From NCBI GenBank assembly GCA_904501875.1, contig CAJGCQ010000019.1, positions 1-14,163 on the forward strand: a stretch of 14,163 nt of DNA, in the 5' to 3' direction. Shown here in pieces: positions 1 to 6,585 of this stretch (its first letter is position 1; each line of letters starts with the position of its first letter). Under the pieces are notes generated by a model. It saw only the letters and a list, made by a program, of their open reading frames with translations. It was not told the DNA's origin and did not search any database. The stretch comes from Clostridiaceae bacterium (GTDB lineage: Bacteria; Bacillota; Clostridia; Oscillospirales; Acutalibacteraceae). The position numbers and the translations under genes were made by a program.

Positions 1-1068
1 AAGGGTAAGCTTTTTAGAGTCGGCAAGCATATTTTTCATAACCTTTGCCGCCATGGGTGCCCATGAGCCGTTTTCCATAATCGCTACAGTGCGGTTTTGG
101 TAGCCCCGCTCGGTTAAATGCTCGATAAAATTCCTCATAAAGGGGAAGATCCCCGCATTGTAGGTGGTGGTTGCAAGCACAAGCTTGCTGTAACGGAAGG
201 CGTTTTCTACCGCTTTAGCCGTATCACAGCGGGCAAGGTCGTGTACTACTACCTCGGGACAGCCCTTTGCCTTTAAAAGAGAGGCTAACTTTTCTACCGC
301 CTTTGCTGTATTGCCGTAAACAGAAGTGTAAGCGATAACTATACCCTCGGTTTCGGGGGTGTAGGAAGACCATATGTTGTAAAGGTTAATATAATAACCT
401 AAGTTTTCTTTTAAAACAGGTCCGTGCAGGGGGGCAATTATCGAAATATCAAGTCCCGCCGCCTTTTTAAGCAGGGCTTGTACCTGGGCGCCGTATTTGC
501 CTACTATACCTATATAATAGCGGCGTGCCTCGTCCGCCCAGTCCTCGGTCACATCATTGGCCCCGAACTTGCCGAATCCGTCGGCCGAGAAAAGCACCTT
601 ATCTGTGCTGTCATAGGTGACCATAACCTCGGGCCAATGTACCATGGGCGCGGTCACAAAGGTAAGGGTGTGCTTTCCGAGGGTCAGGGTATCCCCTTCG
701 CCGACCACTATTCGGTTATCGGCAAAATCCGTGCCGAAGAACTGCCCCATCATATTAAAGGCTTTAGCCGTGGCGACAACCGTAGTGTTGGGGTTAAGCT
801 TCATAAAATTGAGAATGTTTGCCGAGTGGTCAGGCTCCATATGCTGGATAATAAGGTAATCGGCCTTTCTTCCGTCTAAAGCCGACTCGATATTATCAAG
901 CCATTCGTGTGTAAATCGGGCGTCCACCGTGTCCATAATTGCAATTTTTTCGTCAACTATAGCGTAGGAATTGTACGCCATACCGTTTTCAACCTTGTAT
1001 TGGCCTTCAAACAAATCAATTTCGTGATCGTTTACGCCTACATATAATATATCATTTGTTATCTTCAT
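1..1068 (-). CDS. fprA: A-type flavoprotein (flavodiiron protein), 3' end cut by window
   Basis: Reading the minus strand from the ATG at 1068 gives 356 residues, open to the window edge; the family is usually about 390-410, so the last 40-50 are missing. The N-terminal metallo-beta-lactamase-like domain (about 1-240) carries the full diiron ligand set: H76, E78, D80 and H81 in HMEPDH, H144 in VHWPE, D163 in SADGFG and H215 in PLHGP. A flavodoxin domain starts near 243, with the FMN phosphate loop TSVYGNT at 248-254 and a second FMN loop near TTYNAG. Such proteins are cytosolic and reduce O2 to water or NO to N2O with electrons from rubredoxin or NADH:rubredoxin oxidoreductase, protecting anaerobes. 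An AAAGGAG ribosome binding site lies 8 bases upstream of the start. The choice between O2 and NO as substrate cannot be read from sequence. Confidence 0.96.
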   Translation of the reverse strand, partial: MKITNDILYVGVNDHEIDLFEGQYKVENGMAYNSYAIVDEKIAIMDTVDARFTHEWLDNIESALDGRKADYLIIQHMEPDHSANILNFMKLNPNTTVVATAKAFNMMGQFFGTDFADNRIVVGEGDTLTLGKHTLTFVTAPMVHWPEVMVTYDSTDKVLFSADGFGKFGANDVTEDWADEARRYYIGIVGKYGAQVQALLKKAAGLDISIIAPLHGPVLKENLGYYINLYNIWSSYTPETEGIVIAYTSVYGNTAKAVEKLASLLKAKGCPEVVVHDLARCDTAKAVENAFRYSKLVLATTTYNAGIFPFMRNFIEHLTERGYQNRTVAIMENGSWAPMAAKVMKNMLADSKKLTL

Positions 1069-1097
1069 TGTAATATCTCCTTTCATTCGATGACTTA

Positions 1098-1106
1098 ATT
1101 ATATCA
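1098..1106 (-). promoter_or_regulatory. Extended -10 promoter of the flavodiiron gene
   Basis: On the minus strand this reads TGATATAAT, a perfect extended -10 (TGnTATAAT). The best hexamer 17 bases upstream is TGGTAT, a poor -35, as is common for extended -10 promoters. Transcription would start near 1091, giving a leader of about 23 bases before the ATG at 1068. Confidence 0.65.
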
Positions 1107-1156
1107 CATATTTGCCTATAATACCAGTAAAAAATTGAAAAAAACTACAAAAAGGG

Positions 1157-1185
1157 TTGCAATTTTGTAACCTTTTTGTTATAAT
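1157..1185 (+). promoter_or_regulatory. SigA-type promoter of the M23 peptidase gene
   Basis: TTGCAA at 1157-1162 and TATAAT at 1180-1185 are separated by 17 bases, an almost ideal vegetative promoter. The expected start is near 1192. The -35 lies inside an imperfect inverted repeat, GTTGCAA-TT-TTGTAAC, at about 1156-1171. Confidence 0.8.
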
Positions 1186-1198
1186 GTTCTTCGAAATG

Positions 1199-1213
1199 AT
1201 TACAAATTGTAAT
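1199..1213. promoter_or_regulatory. Palindrome ATTACAA-A-TTGTAAT, possible operator
   Basis: A perfect 7-1-7 inverted repeat lies just downstream of the predicted transcription start of the M23 gene. It shares the TTGTAA half-site with the imperfect repeat over the -35, so one repressor could occupy both. TACA...TGTA half-sites recall BlaI/MecI/CopY-type operators, but those use a 2-base spacer where this has 3. The regulator is unknown. Confidence 0.4.
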
Positions 1214-1223
1214 TTTTTAAGGA

Positions 1224-2495
1224 GTGAATTTTATCTTTAAGGAGTTTTTCAGTAAAGAAATTCTGACAGAAAAGCTGTCCAAATATAATATGTTTAAGCG
1301 TGTTTTCGAGTTTGTTAAAAGCAACCGCCTTTTTGTAAGGGCGGGTTCCCTTTGCCTTGTGGGTATGCTGGCTGTGGGTGTCAGCATTGTGTCGGTAGGT
1401 ATAACCTTAGGCTTTAGGGTTAATTATGAGGGCTCGGATATTGCTACAGTAAGAAACACCGGCGTGTTTGATGCGGCTAAAAATATTGTACTGGAGCATT
1501 TAGAGAGTGAAAATGCCGACAGCGTCATTAAAAACCCTGGTTTTAAAATGACCCTTACCGTGTCGGACAGGCTTGATACCGCAATGACCCTTGCAAACGC
1601 AATTGTCGAAAATACAAATGATATCGTAGAGGCTTCCGCTCTTATTGTAAACGGGGAATGCGTAGCCTGCGGCGAGGCAGAAGAGCTAAAAGACCGCCTT
1701 GAAAAACACCGCACCGCCTTTGAAACAGAGGGTGGGAAAAACAGTTCGGAATTTACCGAAAATGTAACCCTTCAAAACGGATATTATTTGAAGTCCGAAA
1801 TCTCGGATTCCGATAAAATTGAGGCGGCTATTCAAAGCATAGGGGTAAAGACCGTATCGGTTATCACTATGGATATGGAGATAGCTTTTTCAAGAAAGAC
1901 GGTTAAGACCGCAGAAAAGCGTATAGGCTATTCCGAGGTCACTACTGTGGGACAAAACGGAATTTCCCGCAAAACCGAAAGGGTTGAAATGGTAAACGGC
2001 GAGGAAATCTCCCGCACTGAGCTTTCAAATGAGGTTATAAAGGAGCCCGTGACCGAGGTTAAAATCGTGGGTACGGCAAAAACCACTGCAAGTGCGGCAC
2101 AGCGCTCTGCTGAACGAAGCGCAGGCTTTATCTGCCCGCTTAAGAGGGGCAGCTTTGCCGTAAGCTCCTATTACGGTGACGGCAGAAATCATAAGGGTAT
2201 GGATCTTGCCGCCGATAAGGGCACGCCTATTTACGCAGTAGCGGTCGGCACGGTGATATCTTCGGGATACGATAAGGATTACGGCTACAATGTTGTTATA
2301 AAGCATTCAAACGGCCTCAGCACAAGATACGCCCACGCAAGCACACTTTGTGTGGAAAACGGCGAGACGGTATCTCAGGGCGATGTTATCGCCTATGTGG
2401 GCAGTACGGGAACTTCAACAGGCAACCACCTGCATTTTGAGGTAATGGCAAACGGAAAACGTGTCAACCCGATTTCTTACATTGGGCTTGATTAA
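1224..2495 (+). CDS. Membrane-anchored G5 domain / M23 metallopeptidase
   Basis: This is probably a cell-wall endopeptidase that cuts peptidoglycan peptide cross-bridges outside the membrane. Numbered from the GTG at 1224 (423 residues), a single membrane anchor spans about 40-63. An uncharacterised extracellular region follows (80-215), then a G5 domain (about 221-284) and a C-terminal M23 domain (about 300-420). The zinc site is complete: H323 and D327 in NHKGMD, H371 in YAH, and H402/H404 in NHLHFE. An active LytM-type enzyme is therefore expected rather than a degenerate adaptor. The start is uncertain. The GTG overlaps the AAGGAG at 1219-1224 and has no usable spacing. The next in-frame ATG (1290) lacks a ribosome binding site. 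An in-frame ATC at 1233 sits exactly 8 bases after AAGGAG. The gene has its own promoter and ends at a shared terminator. Confidence 0.92.
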   Translation: MNFIFKEFFSKEILTEKLSKYNMFKRVFEFVKSNRLFVRAGSLCLVGMLAVGVSIVSVGITLGFRVNYEGSDIATVRNTGVFDAAKNIVLEHLESENADSVIKNPGFKMTLTVSDRLDTAMTLANAIVENTNDIVEASALIVNGECVACGEAEELKDRLEKHRTAFETEGGKNSSEFTENVTLQNGYYLKSEISDSDKIEAAIQSIGVKTVSVITMDMEIAFSRKTVKTAEKRIGYSEVTTVGQNGISRKTERVEMVNGEEISRTELSNEVIKEPVTEVKIVGTAKTTASAAQRSAERSAGFICPLKRGSFAVSSYYGDGRNHKGMDLAADKGTPIYAVAVGTVISSGYDKDYGYNVVIKHSNGLSTRYAHASTLCVENGETVSQGDVIAYVGSTGTSTGNHLHFEVMANGKRVNPISYIGLD

Positions 2496-2501
2496 TAATT
2501 G

Positions 2502-2554
2502 AAAATAAAATGAAGACCGAAGGAGCATCGTTTCCTCGGTCTTCATTTTATTTT
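2502..2554. terminator. Bidirectional intrinsic terminator between convergent genes
   Basis: Arms 2502-2520 and 2536-2554 are perfectly complementary over 19 bp, with a GC core GAAGACCGA/TCGGTCTTC flanked by A-rich and T-rich stretches. Either strand therefore gives a hairpin with a T-rich 3' side. It lies between the M23 stop and the lysozyme stop and serves both. Confidence 0.92.
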
Positions 2555-2561
2555 GCTTGAT

Positions 2562-4205
2562 TTAATTGGCGGCTTCGTTCTGCGAATTGTAATCGACTTC
2601 CAATAAAAGATAGCTTGAAACGGCATAAACCGTTTGACCGTTAAAGGTAAGCTTTGCCCAGCCGTTTGAATGCTTGCCTATAAGCTCTGCAAATTCTCCC
2701 TTTTTAAGGGTATAAACCACTTCGGAATTTTGGGTACTTGGTGCCGTGCGGAGATTTGTTTCGGTTTTCGCAGTCACCCTGCCCGAGGCGGGGGAGAAGC
2801 CGTCCGAAACGCTTTCGCTTTTTGAGGAAGTGCTGTTCACCTCGGTAGTGAGCAGACTTGTTTTTGCATATGCGGTTCTGCCGTTATATGTGACCTTTGT
2901 CCAGCCTATGGGGCTTACTCCAATACGGGTTACAAACTCGCCGTTTTTAATAGTGGCTACAATTTCGCTGTTGGTGTTAGGCTCGGCACGCAGATTGGTC
3001 TCGCTTTTTGCGGTGACCTCGCCGTCTGCAGGGGAGAAGCCGTCCGAAGCAGATGAGTTCTCGGTCGGCTTGTAGCTTTTATCGGTTGTAAGATAGCTTG
3101 TTATTGCATAAACAGTTTTGCCGTTTAGCTCAAGCTTCGACCAGCCGTTACTGCCCGTTGCCGTGCGTTTTAAAAACTCGCCGTTTTTAAGTGTGCCTAC
3201 AATGTTGCTTTTGGTGGTCGCTGCATCACGGAGGTTTGTCTCAATCTTTGCGGTTACCTTATCGGAAACGGCGGTGTAGATATTATCGCTGACAGTAGGA
3301 GCCTTGGCTTCTTTAGGTCTTGCATCAGGGTTTTTAGCCGCCTTCTTTTGCCTTGTGAAATAGGAAACCGACATATCTGCGTTGCCCGAAATGCCGCTTA
3401 CAGTGCCCTTATCGGTATACTGCCACATATCGTACTTACCGCCGTAATCGGGCGTTGCGGTTTGCGGATAGGGGACATCGGGATAACGGGCAACCCAGAC
3501 AGAATAAGAATTTTCGATCCTCGGGGTATCCCAATAAAGGGAATTATCAAGCTCGCTTTTCGCAGAATACAGCATTCCCTCGTATCCGTTTTGCTCTACA
3601 TACCGTAAAAAGGCGAGGGCGTTGTCTGTTCTCTGGGCGTTGGGAATGCCGTACATACGGCTTTCGGAATTTTTAAAGCCCTCGCAGTCATACACAACGG
3701 GATAGGAAATGGGATAACCCGCAACTGCCGAAACAGTCCATTCGGCTTCCTCAAAGGCTTCGGCGGCGGTTGTTGCGGTGGAGAAAAAGTATACCCCCAC
3801 AAGCACTCCCGCCTTGTCTGCCTGCTGAATATTGTAGTCGGCGCAGTCGTCCTTATATATAACCCCGTTTTCGCCCCGAAAGCCGATTCTTATAATTGCA
3901 AAGTCTATTCCGGACTTTTTAACCTTTGCCCAGTCGATTTTTCCCTGCCATTTGGAAACATCAACTCCGTTTGCCTTGCCCTTCTTAATTTCTAATTCCT
4001 CGGCTTTAACCGCTGTGCCCGATTCGGTGTTAAAATCGATATTTTCAGGGTCTAAAGCGTCGGTATGTTCGCTGTTTGCGGGGGAAGAGGTCAAAGCGGA
4101 TGTGTTACTTTCGGTGTCCTTTTCCTCACAGCCCACTGCCGAAACCGTAAGTATAAATGCGGCGGTAAGGCAAAGCAGTTTTTTAAGATATTTGTATTTT
4201 TTCAT
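2562..4205 (-). CDS. Lipoprotein GH25 lysozyme with three SH3b repeats
   Basis: A secreted, lipid-anchored muramidase expected to hydrolyse the MurNAc-GlcNAc bond of peptidoglycan. The 547-residue product has a lysine-rich signal peptide with lipobox SAVGC (C26), a Ser/Thr/Glu-rich linker to about 75, and a GH25 domain at about 78-285. Seen there are GVDVSKWQG with D82, the catalytic YDCEG pair D173/E175, and the family-typical MWQYTD and ADMSV near the domain end. Three bacterial SH3 domains follow at about 317-373, 397-454 and 477-535. Each has the VTAK-ETNLR and GEF motifs and probably binds the cell wall. I chose the ATG at 4205 over an upstream in-frame TTG (4220), because the TTG has no ribosome binding site and overlaps the regulator gene. 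The gene begins 8 bases after that regulator's stop, so the two are probably co-transcribed. Confidence 0.95.
   Translation of the reverse strand: MKKYKYLKKLLCLTAAFILTVSAVGCEEKDTESNTSALTSSPANSEHTDALDPENIDFNTESGTAVKAEELEIKKGKANGVDVSKWQGKIDWAKVKKSGIDFAIIRIGFRGENGVIYKDDCADYNIQQADKAGVLVGVYFFSTATTAAEAFEEAEWTVSAVAGYPISYPVVYDCEGFKNSESRMYGIPNAQRTDNALAFLRYVEQNGYEGMLYSAKSELDNSLYWDTPRIENSYSVWVARYPDVPYPQTATPDYGGKYDMWQYTDKGTVSGISGNADMSVSYFTRQKKAAKNPDARPKEAKAPTVSDNIYTAVSDKVTAKIETNLRDAATTKSNIVGTLKNGEFLKRTATGSNGWSKLELNGKTVYAITSYLTTDKSYKPTENSSASDGFSPADGEVTAKSETNLRAEPNTNSEIVATIKNGEFVTRIGVSPIGWTKVTYNGRTAYAKTSLLTTEVNSTSSKSESVSDGFSPASGRVTAKTETNLRTAPSTQNSEVVYTLKKGEFAELIGKHSNGWAKLTFNGQTVYAVSSYLLLEVDYNSQNEAAN
2791..3048 (-). 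repeat. 240-bp-period internal DNA repeat over the SH3b linkers
   Basis: GGGGAGAAGCCGTCCGAA occurs at 2791-2808 and again, identically, at 3031-3048. It encodes the SDGFSP linker in front of SH3b repeats 3 and 2. The 240-base period (80 codons) keeps the frame, so recombination between copies would add or remove one SH3b unit. The third unit is more diverged. Confidence 0.75.
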
Positions 4206-4213
4206 AATTAACC

Positions 4214-4453
4214 CTACCAATCAACCGATTTCGCACAGGCTTCAAGGTCCATGGAGTCTATAACTCCCGCCCCTTCAAGCATTTGATAAGCCTTTTGTAT
4301 GGTGTTCGGATTGACGCAAAGCTCTAACGCTAACTGCCGAGCGCTCGGCAGCCGGTCTCCCTCTTTTGAAAGCCCCAACGCCTTCATACGGATAAAGGCG
4401 TTTACTATCTGGTCGCAGATAGATACGCCGCCTTTATAATGCAGCTGAAGCAC
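4214..4453 (-). CDS. Very short GntR/YtrA-type transcriptional regulator
   Basis: The 79-residue product matches the N-terminal winged-helix of YtrA-subfamily GntR regulators. The family signature is seen in LPSARQLALELCVNPNTIQK at about 35-54, followed by AYQMLEGAGVID. YtrA relatives are usually about 120-130 residues. This one stops right after the recognition helix and lacks the usual wing (a GKG-FV type strand pair) and the short dimerisation tail; residues 66-79 resemble neither. The start is a GTG at 4453 preceded by GGAGG with 6-base spacing. YtrA regulators commonly control adjacent ABC transporters, but here the partner is a lysozyme gene 8 bases downstream. It may be a minimal functional regulator or a truncated remnant; the good ribosome binding site and promoter argue that it is translated. 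Confidence 0.8.
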   Translation of the reverse strand: MLQLHYKGGVSICDQIVNAFIRMKALGLSKEGDRLPSARQLALELCVNPNTIQKAYQMLEGAGVIDSMDLEACAKSVDW

Positions 4454-4481
4454 AAGATACCTCCGAAAAAGTTTTTGACTT

Positions 4482-4498
4482 TACTAATATTAATAGTA
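4482..4498. promoter_or_regulatory. Dyad TACTA-N7-TAGTA at the GntR transcription start
   Basis: TACTA at 4482-4486 and TAGTA at 4494-4498 form an inverted repeat beside the predicted start of the regulator transcript. It is a plausible autoregulatory site for the GntR protein. This rests on position and symmetry only. Confidence 0.35.
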
Positions 4499-4505
4499 CA
4501 GATAA

Positions 4506-4535
4506 ATTATACACTATATTTAACTCTTAGTCCAA
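4506..4535 (-). promoter_or_regulatory. Promoter of the GntR–lysozyme unit
   Basis: On the minus strand TTGGAC (4530-4535) and TATAAT (4506-4511) are separated by 18 bases. Transcription would start near 4499, about 45 bases before the GntR start codon. Confidence 0.65.
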
Positions 4536-4559
4536 CAATATTTTTATTAATTTTAACTC

Positions 4560-4587
4560 TTGAAAAAGATTTTTTGTGATGTATAAT
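4560..4587 (+). promoter_or_regulatory. Promoter of the antiporter gene
   Basis: TTGAAA at 4560-4565 and TATAAT at 4582-4587 are separated by 16 bases. The start near 4594 leaves a leader of about 30 bases. It is divergent from the GntR promoter. The decamer TTTAACTCTT occurs at 4519-4528 inside the GntR promoter spacer and at 4552-4561 touching this -35. Confidence 0.65.
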
Positions 4588-4624
4588 ATAAATTTGGAAA
4601 TTATTTTGAATTAGGGGTTTTATT

Positions 4625-5848
4625 GTGGACTCATACAGCTTTTTATTATCGTTGGCATTAATTTTGGTGTTCACCAAAATTTTCGGAATTGCAACGGCTC
4701 ATGTGCATTTGCCTCAGGTGGTGGGTGCGCTTTTGGCGGGCATTATTTTGGGACCCAGCGGTATAGGAATTTTACACGAATCGGACTTTCTTGTAAAAAC
4801 TGCAGAAATAGGCGTTATTATGCTTATGTTTATTGCGGGTATTGATACCGATATTAACGAGCTTAAGCGCACAGGCCCCGCCGCCTGCCTTATCGCTATA
4901 ATGGGCGTGTTTGTGCCGATTATCGGGTGCGGAGGCGTTTATTACCTCTTCTTCGGCGACGGATTTAATCAGTTAAGTATGCTGAAGGCGGCCTTTGTTG
5001 GGGTTGTGTTTGCGGCCACATCGGTAAGCATTACGGTCGAGACATTAAACGAGATGGGTAAGCTTAAAACCCCTGTGGGTACAACCCTTTTGTCCGCCGC
5101 AATAATTGACGATATTATAGGTATTATAGTATTAAGCGTGCTTTCGACTATGGGGGACAGCGCCGCAAACCCCGGCGCTACAGTGCTTAAAATTCTCGCA
5201 TTTTTCGCATTCACCTTTGTTGTCGGTTTTGTTGTATATAAGTTATTCAAAAAGGTCACTATACATCACGAAACAAGCCGCCGTGTAGCTGTTTGGGCGC
5301 TGGCGTTCTGCTTCCTTATGTCCTACTGTGCGGAAAAGCTTTTCGGGGTTGCCGATATAACGGGAGCTTACTTTGCGGGGGTAATTCTTTGCAACCTTAC
5401 TAAGTCAAGGCAGTATGTTGCAAAGAAAATCACCGCCGCTTCTTATCTTCTGTTCACTCCCGTTTTCTTCGCTAATATCGGTCTTAAAACCGACCTTTCG
5501 GGAATTAATGCACAAATTTTGTTTTTCGCCATTGTGCTGGTGGTTATGGCGGTTCTGACTAAGATTGTAGGCTGCGGGGTTGCGGCAAGGATCACAAAAC
5601 TGAACAACCGAGAATCCCTTACGGTAGGGATAGGAATGGTTGCCCGAGGCGAGGTGGCGCTTATGGTTGCCCAGAAGGGGATAGACAGCGGCTACATAGA
5701 TTCCTATGTATTCCCCGCAATAGTGCTTTGCGTTGTTATAGCTGCGCTTATAACCCCCGTGCTTTTAAAGCTTTCTCTTTCTTACGGTAAAACAAGCGGT
5801 TCGGGGGAGTCTCAAAGCCATCCCGAAGGGTCCCACGCAGCCCCTTAA
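4625..5848 (+). CDS. CPA2-family cation:proton antiporter
   Basis: A 407-residue polytopic membrane protein with about 12-13 hydrophobic segments, the normal size for KefB/NapA/GerN-like carriers without a TrkA-N regulatory domain. It should exchange Na+ or K+ for H+ across the cytoplasmic membrane. Family marks include LPQVVGALLAGIILGPSG (29-46), the unwound-helix sequence FAATSVSITVETL (129-141), the ion-binding pair D162-D163 in AIIDDIIG, and GIGMVARGEVALMVAQKG near the C-terminus. Two adjacent acidic residues at this site are typical of electrogenic members; the transported ion cannot be decided. The start is a GTG preceded by AGGGG at 7 bases. The C-terminal tail of about 20 residues is polar, rich in Ser, Gly and His. 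No intrinsic terminator is evident after the stop, so some transcription may run into the L10 leader. Confidence 0.93.
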   Translation: MDSYSFLLSLALILVFTKIFGIATAHVHLPQVVGALLAGIILGPSGIGILHESDFLVKTAEIGVIMLMFIAGIDTDINELKRTGPAACLIAIMGVFVPIIGCGGVYYLFFGDGFNQLSMLKAAFVGVVFAATSVSITVETLNEMGKLKTPVGTTLLSAAIIDDIIGIIVLSVLSTMGDSAANPGATVLKILAFFAFTFVVGFVVYKLFKKVTIHHETSRRVAVWALAFCFLMSYCAEKLFGVADITGAYFAGVILCNLTKSRQYVAKKITAASYLLFTPVFFANIGLKTDLSGINAQILFFAIVLVVMAVLTKIVGCGVAARITKLNNRESLTVGIGMVARGEVALMVAQKGIDSGYIDSYVFPAIVLCVVIAALITPVLLKLSLSYGKTSGSGESQSHPEGSHAAP

Positions 5849-5867
5849 AATAAAAATAAAAAAATAC

Positions 5868-5896
5868 TTGACAAATCGGATTTTTGGTATTATAAT
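5868..5896 (+). promoter_or_regulatory. Consensus promoter of rplJ-rplL
   Basis: TTGACA (5868-5873) and TATAAT (5891-5896) with an exact 17-base spacer form a perfect SigA consensus promoter, as expected for ribosomal protein genes. Transcription should start near 5903. Confidence 0.93.
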
Positions 5897-5902
5897 TCAT
5901 TT

Positions 5903-6025
5903 GTTGCAATCCAAAGACAGCAGGTGACCGTTTCGGTCGTAAGTTTTTCGCCTGCCGAGGTGTGCGCTTAAATAATTCGTTTATTTACGCCCGTCCTATG
6001 TCTTTGGACGGGCTTAAGTTTTTTT
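5903..6025 (+). promoter_or_regulatory. Ribosomal protein L10 leader with attenuator
   Basis: The leader has the conserved core of the L10 leader family: AAAGACAGCAGG (5913-5924) and CCTGCCGAGG (5951-5960). The helix 5920-5926/5949-5955 carries an inner hairpin 5927-5930/5934-5937 and a purine/U-rich asymmetric loop where the L10(L12)4 complex would bind. CCAAAGACA (5911-5919) is perfectly complementary to TGTCTTTGG (5999-6007). A second hairpin pairs 5969-5975 with 5981-5987. The leader ends in the intrinsic terminator. The known role is autogenous feedback: excess L10-L12 promotes premature termination. The fold was deduced by eye. Confidence 0.88.
5989..6025 (+). terminator. Attenuator terminator inside the L10 leader
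   Basis: GCCCGTCC (5989-5996) pairs with GGACGGGC (6006-6013) around a 9-base loop and is followed by TTAAG and seven T. The 3' arm and loop overlap the strand that can pair with 5911-5919, and the 5' arm touches the 5964-5990 hairpin, so alternative folds are possible. Confidence 0.88.
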
Positions 6026-6039
6026 CGGAGGTGAAATTA

Positions 6040-6549
6040 ATGCCTAACGCTTCTATTTTAGAGAAAAAGCAACAGCAGGTTGCCGCTCTTGCGGAAAAGA
6101 TTTCGGGCGCTGTTACAGGAGTAGTCGTTGACTACAAGGGTATCAATGTTGCTGACGATACTGCGCTTCGTAAGGAGCTCCGCGAAAACGATGTGGACTA
6201 TTTCGTTGTTAAGAACACGATTTTAGGCCGTGCTATTGAGGGCACCTCTGTTGAGGGAATGAAATCTGTATTAGAGGGTACTACCGCTATCGCTCTGTCC
6301 AAGGAGGACTATACTGCGGCAGCGAGAATACTCTGCAAATTCGCCGAGGGTCACGATAACTTTAAGGTTAAGTCGGGATTCCTTGACGGTGAAGTAGCTG
6401 ATGTAGCTACAATCGAGTCTCTTGCAAAGCTCCCCAGCAAGGAGGTTCTTCTTGCAACGGTTTGCAGTGCATTCCAGGCTCCTATTGCGGCATTTGCCCG
6501 TGCTGTACAGGCAATTGTCGATAAAGACGGCTCCGCTGATGCGGAATAA
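6040..6549 (+). CDS. rplJ: 50S ribosomal protein L10
   Basis: L10 forms the base of the ribosomal stalk, binding 23S rRNA and carrying L7/L12 dimers through its C-terminal helix. The 169-residue product is the normal bacterial length. Typical stretches are VVVDYKGINV near 34-43, LRKELRE, YFVVKNTILGRA, and an alanine-rich C-terminal helix for L12 binding. The frame is open 78 bases further upstream, but that extension would lie over the attenuator. The ATG at 6040 is chosen because TCGGAGGTG precedes it at good spacing and the protein start matches the family. It is followed by rplL after 36 bases. Confidence 0.98.
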   Translation: MPNASILEKKQQQVAALAEKISGAVTGVVVDYKGINVADDTALRKELRENDVDYFVVKNTILGRAIEGTSVEGMKSVLEGTTAIALSKEDYTAAARILCKFAEGHDNFKVKSGFLDGEVADVATIESLAKLPSKEVLLATVCSAFQAPIAAFARAVQAIVDKDGSADAE

Positions 6550-6585
6550 TTATCAAATTAAAAAATATTAATGGAGGAATTTAAA

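Noticed and set aside
424..879. Open frame on the plus strand opposite the flavodiiron gene
   Set aside because: It has no family resemblance or ribosome binding site and lies antisense to a gene with a complete set of catalytic residues.
4206..4220. TTG start at 4220 for the lysozyme
   Set aside because: There is no ribosome binding site, it overlaps the GntR stop, and it would put extra residues before a normal lipoprotein signal peptide starting MKKYKYLKK.
5962..6039. N-terminal extension of L10 by 26 codons
   Set aside because: It would be translated from inside the L10 leader and across the attenuator, has no ribosome binding site, and is absent from the family.
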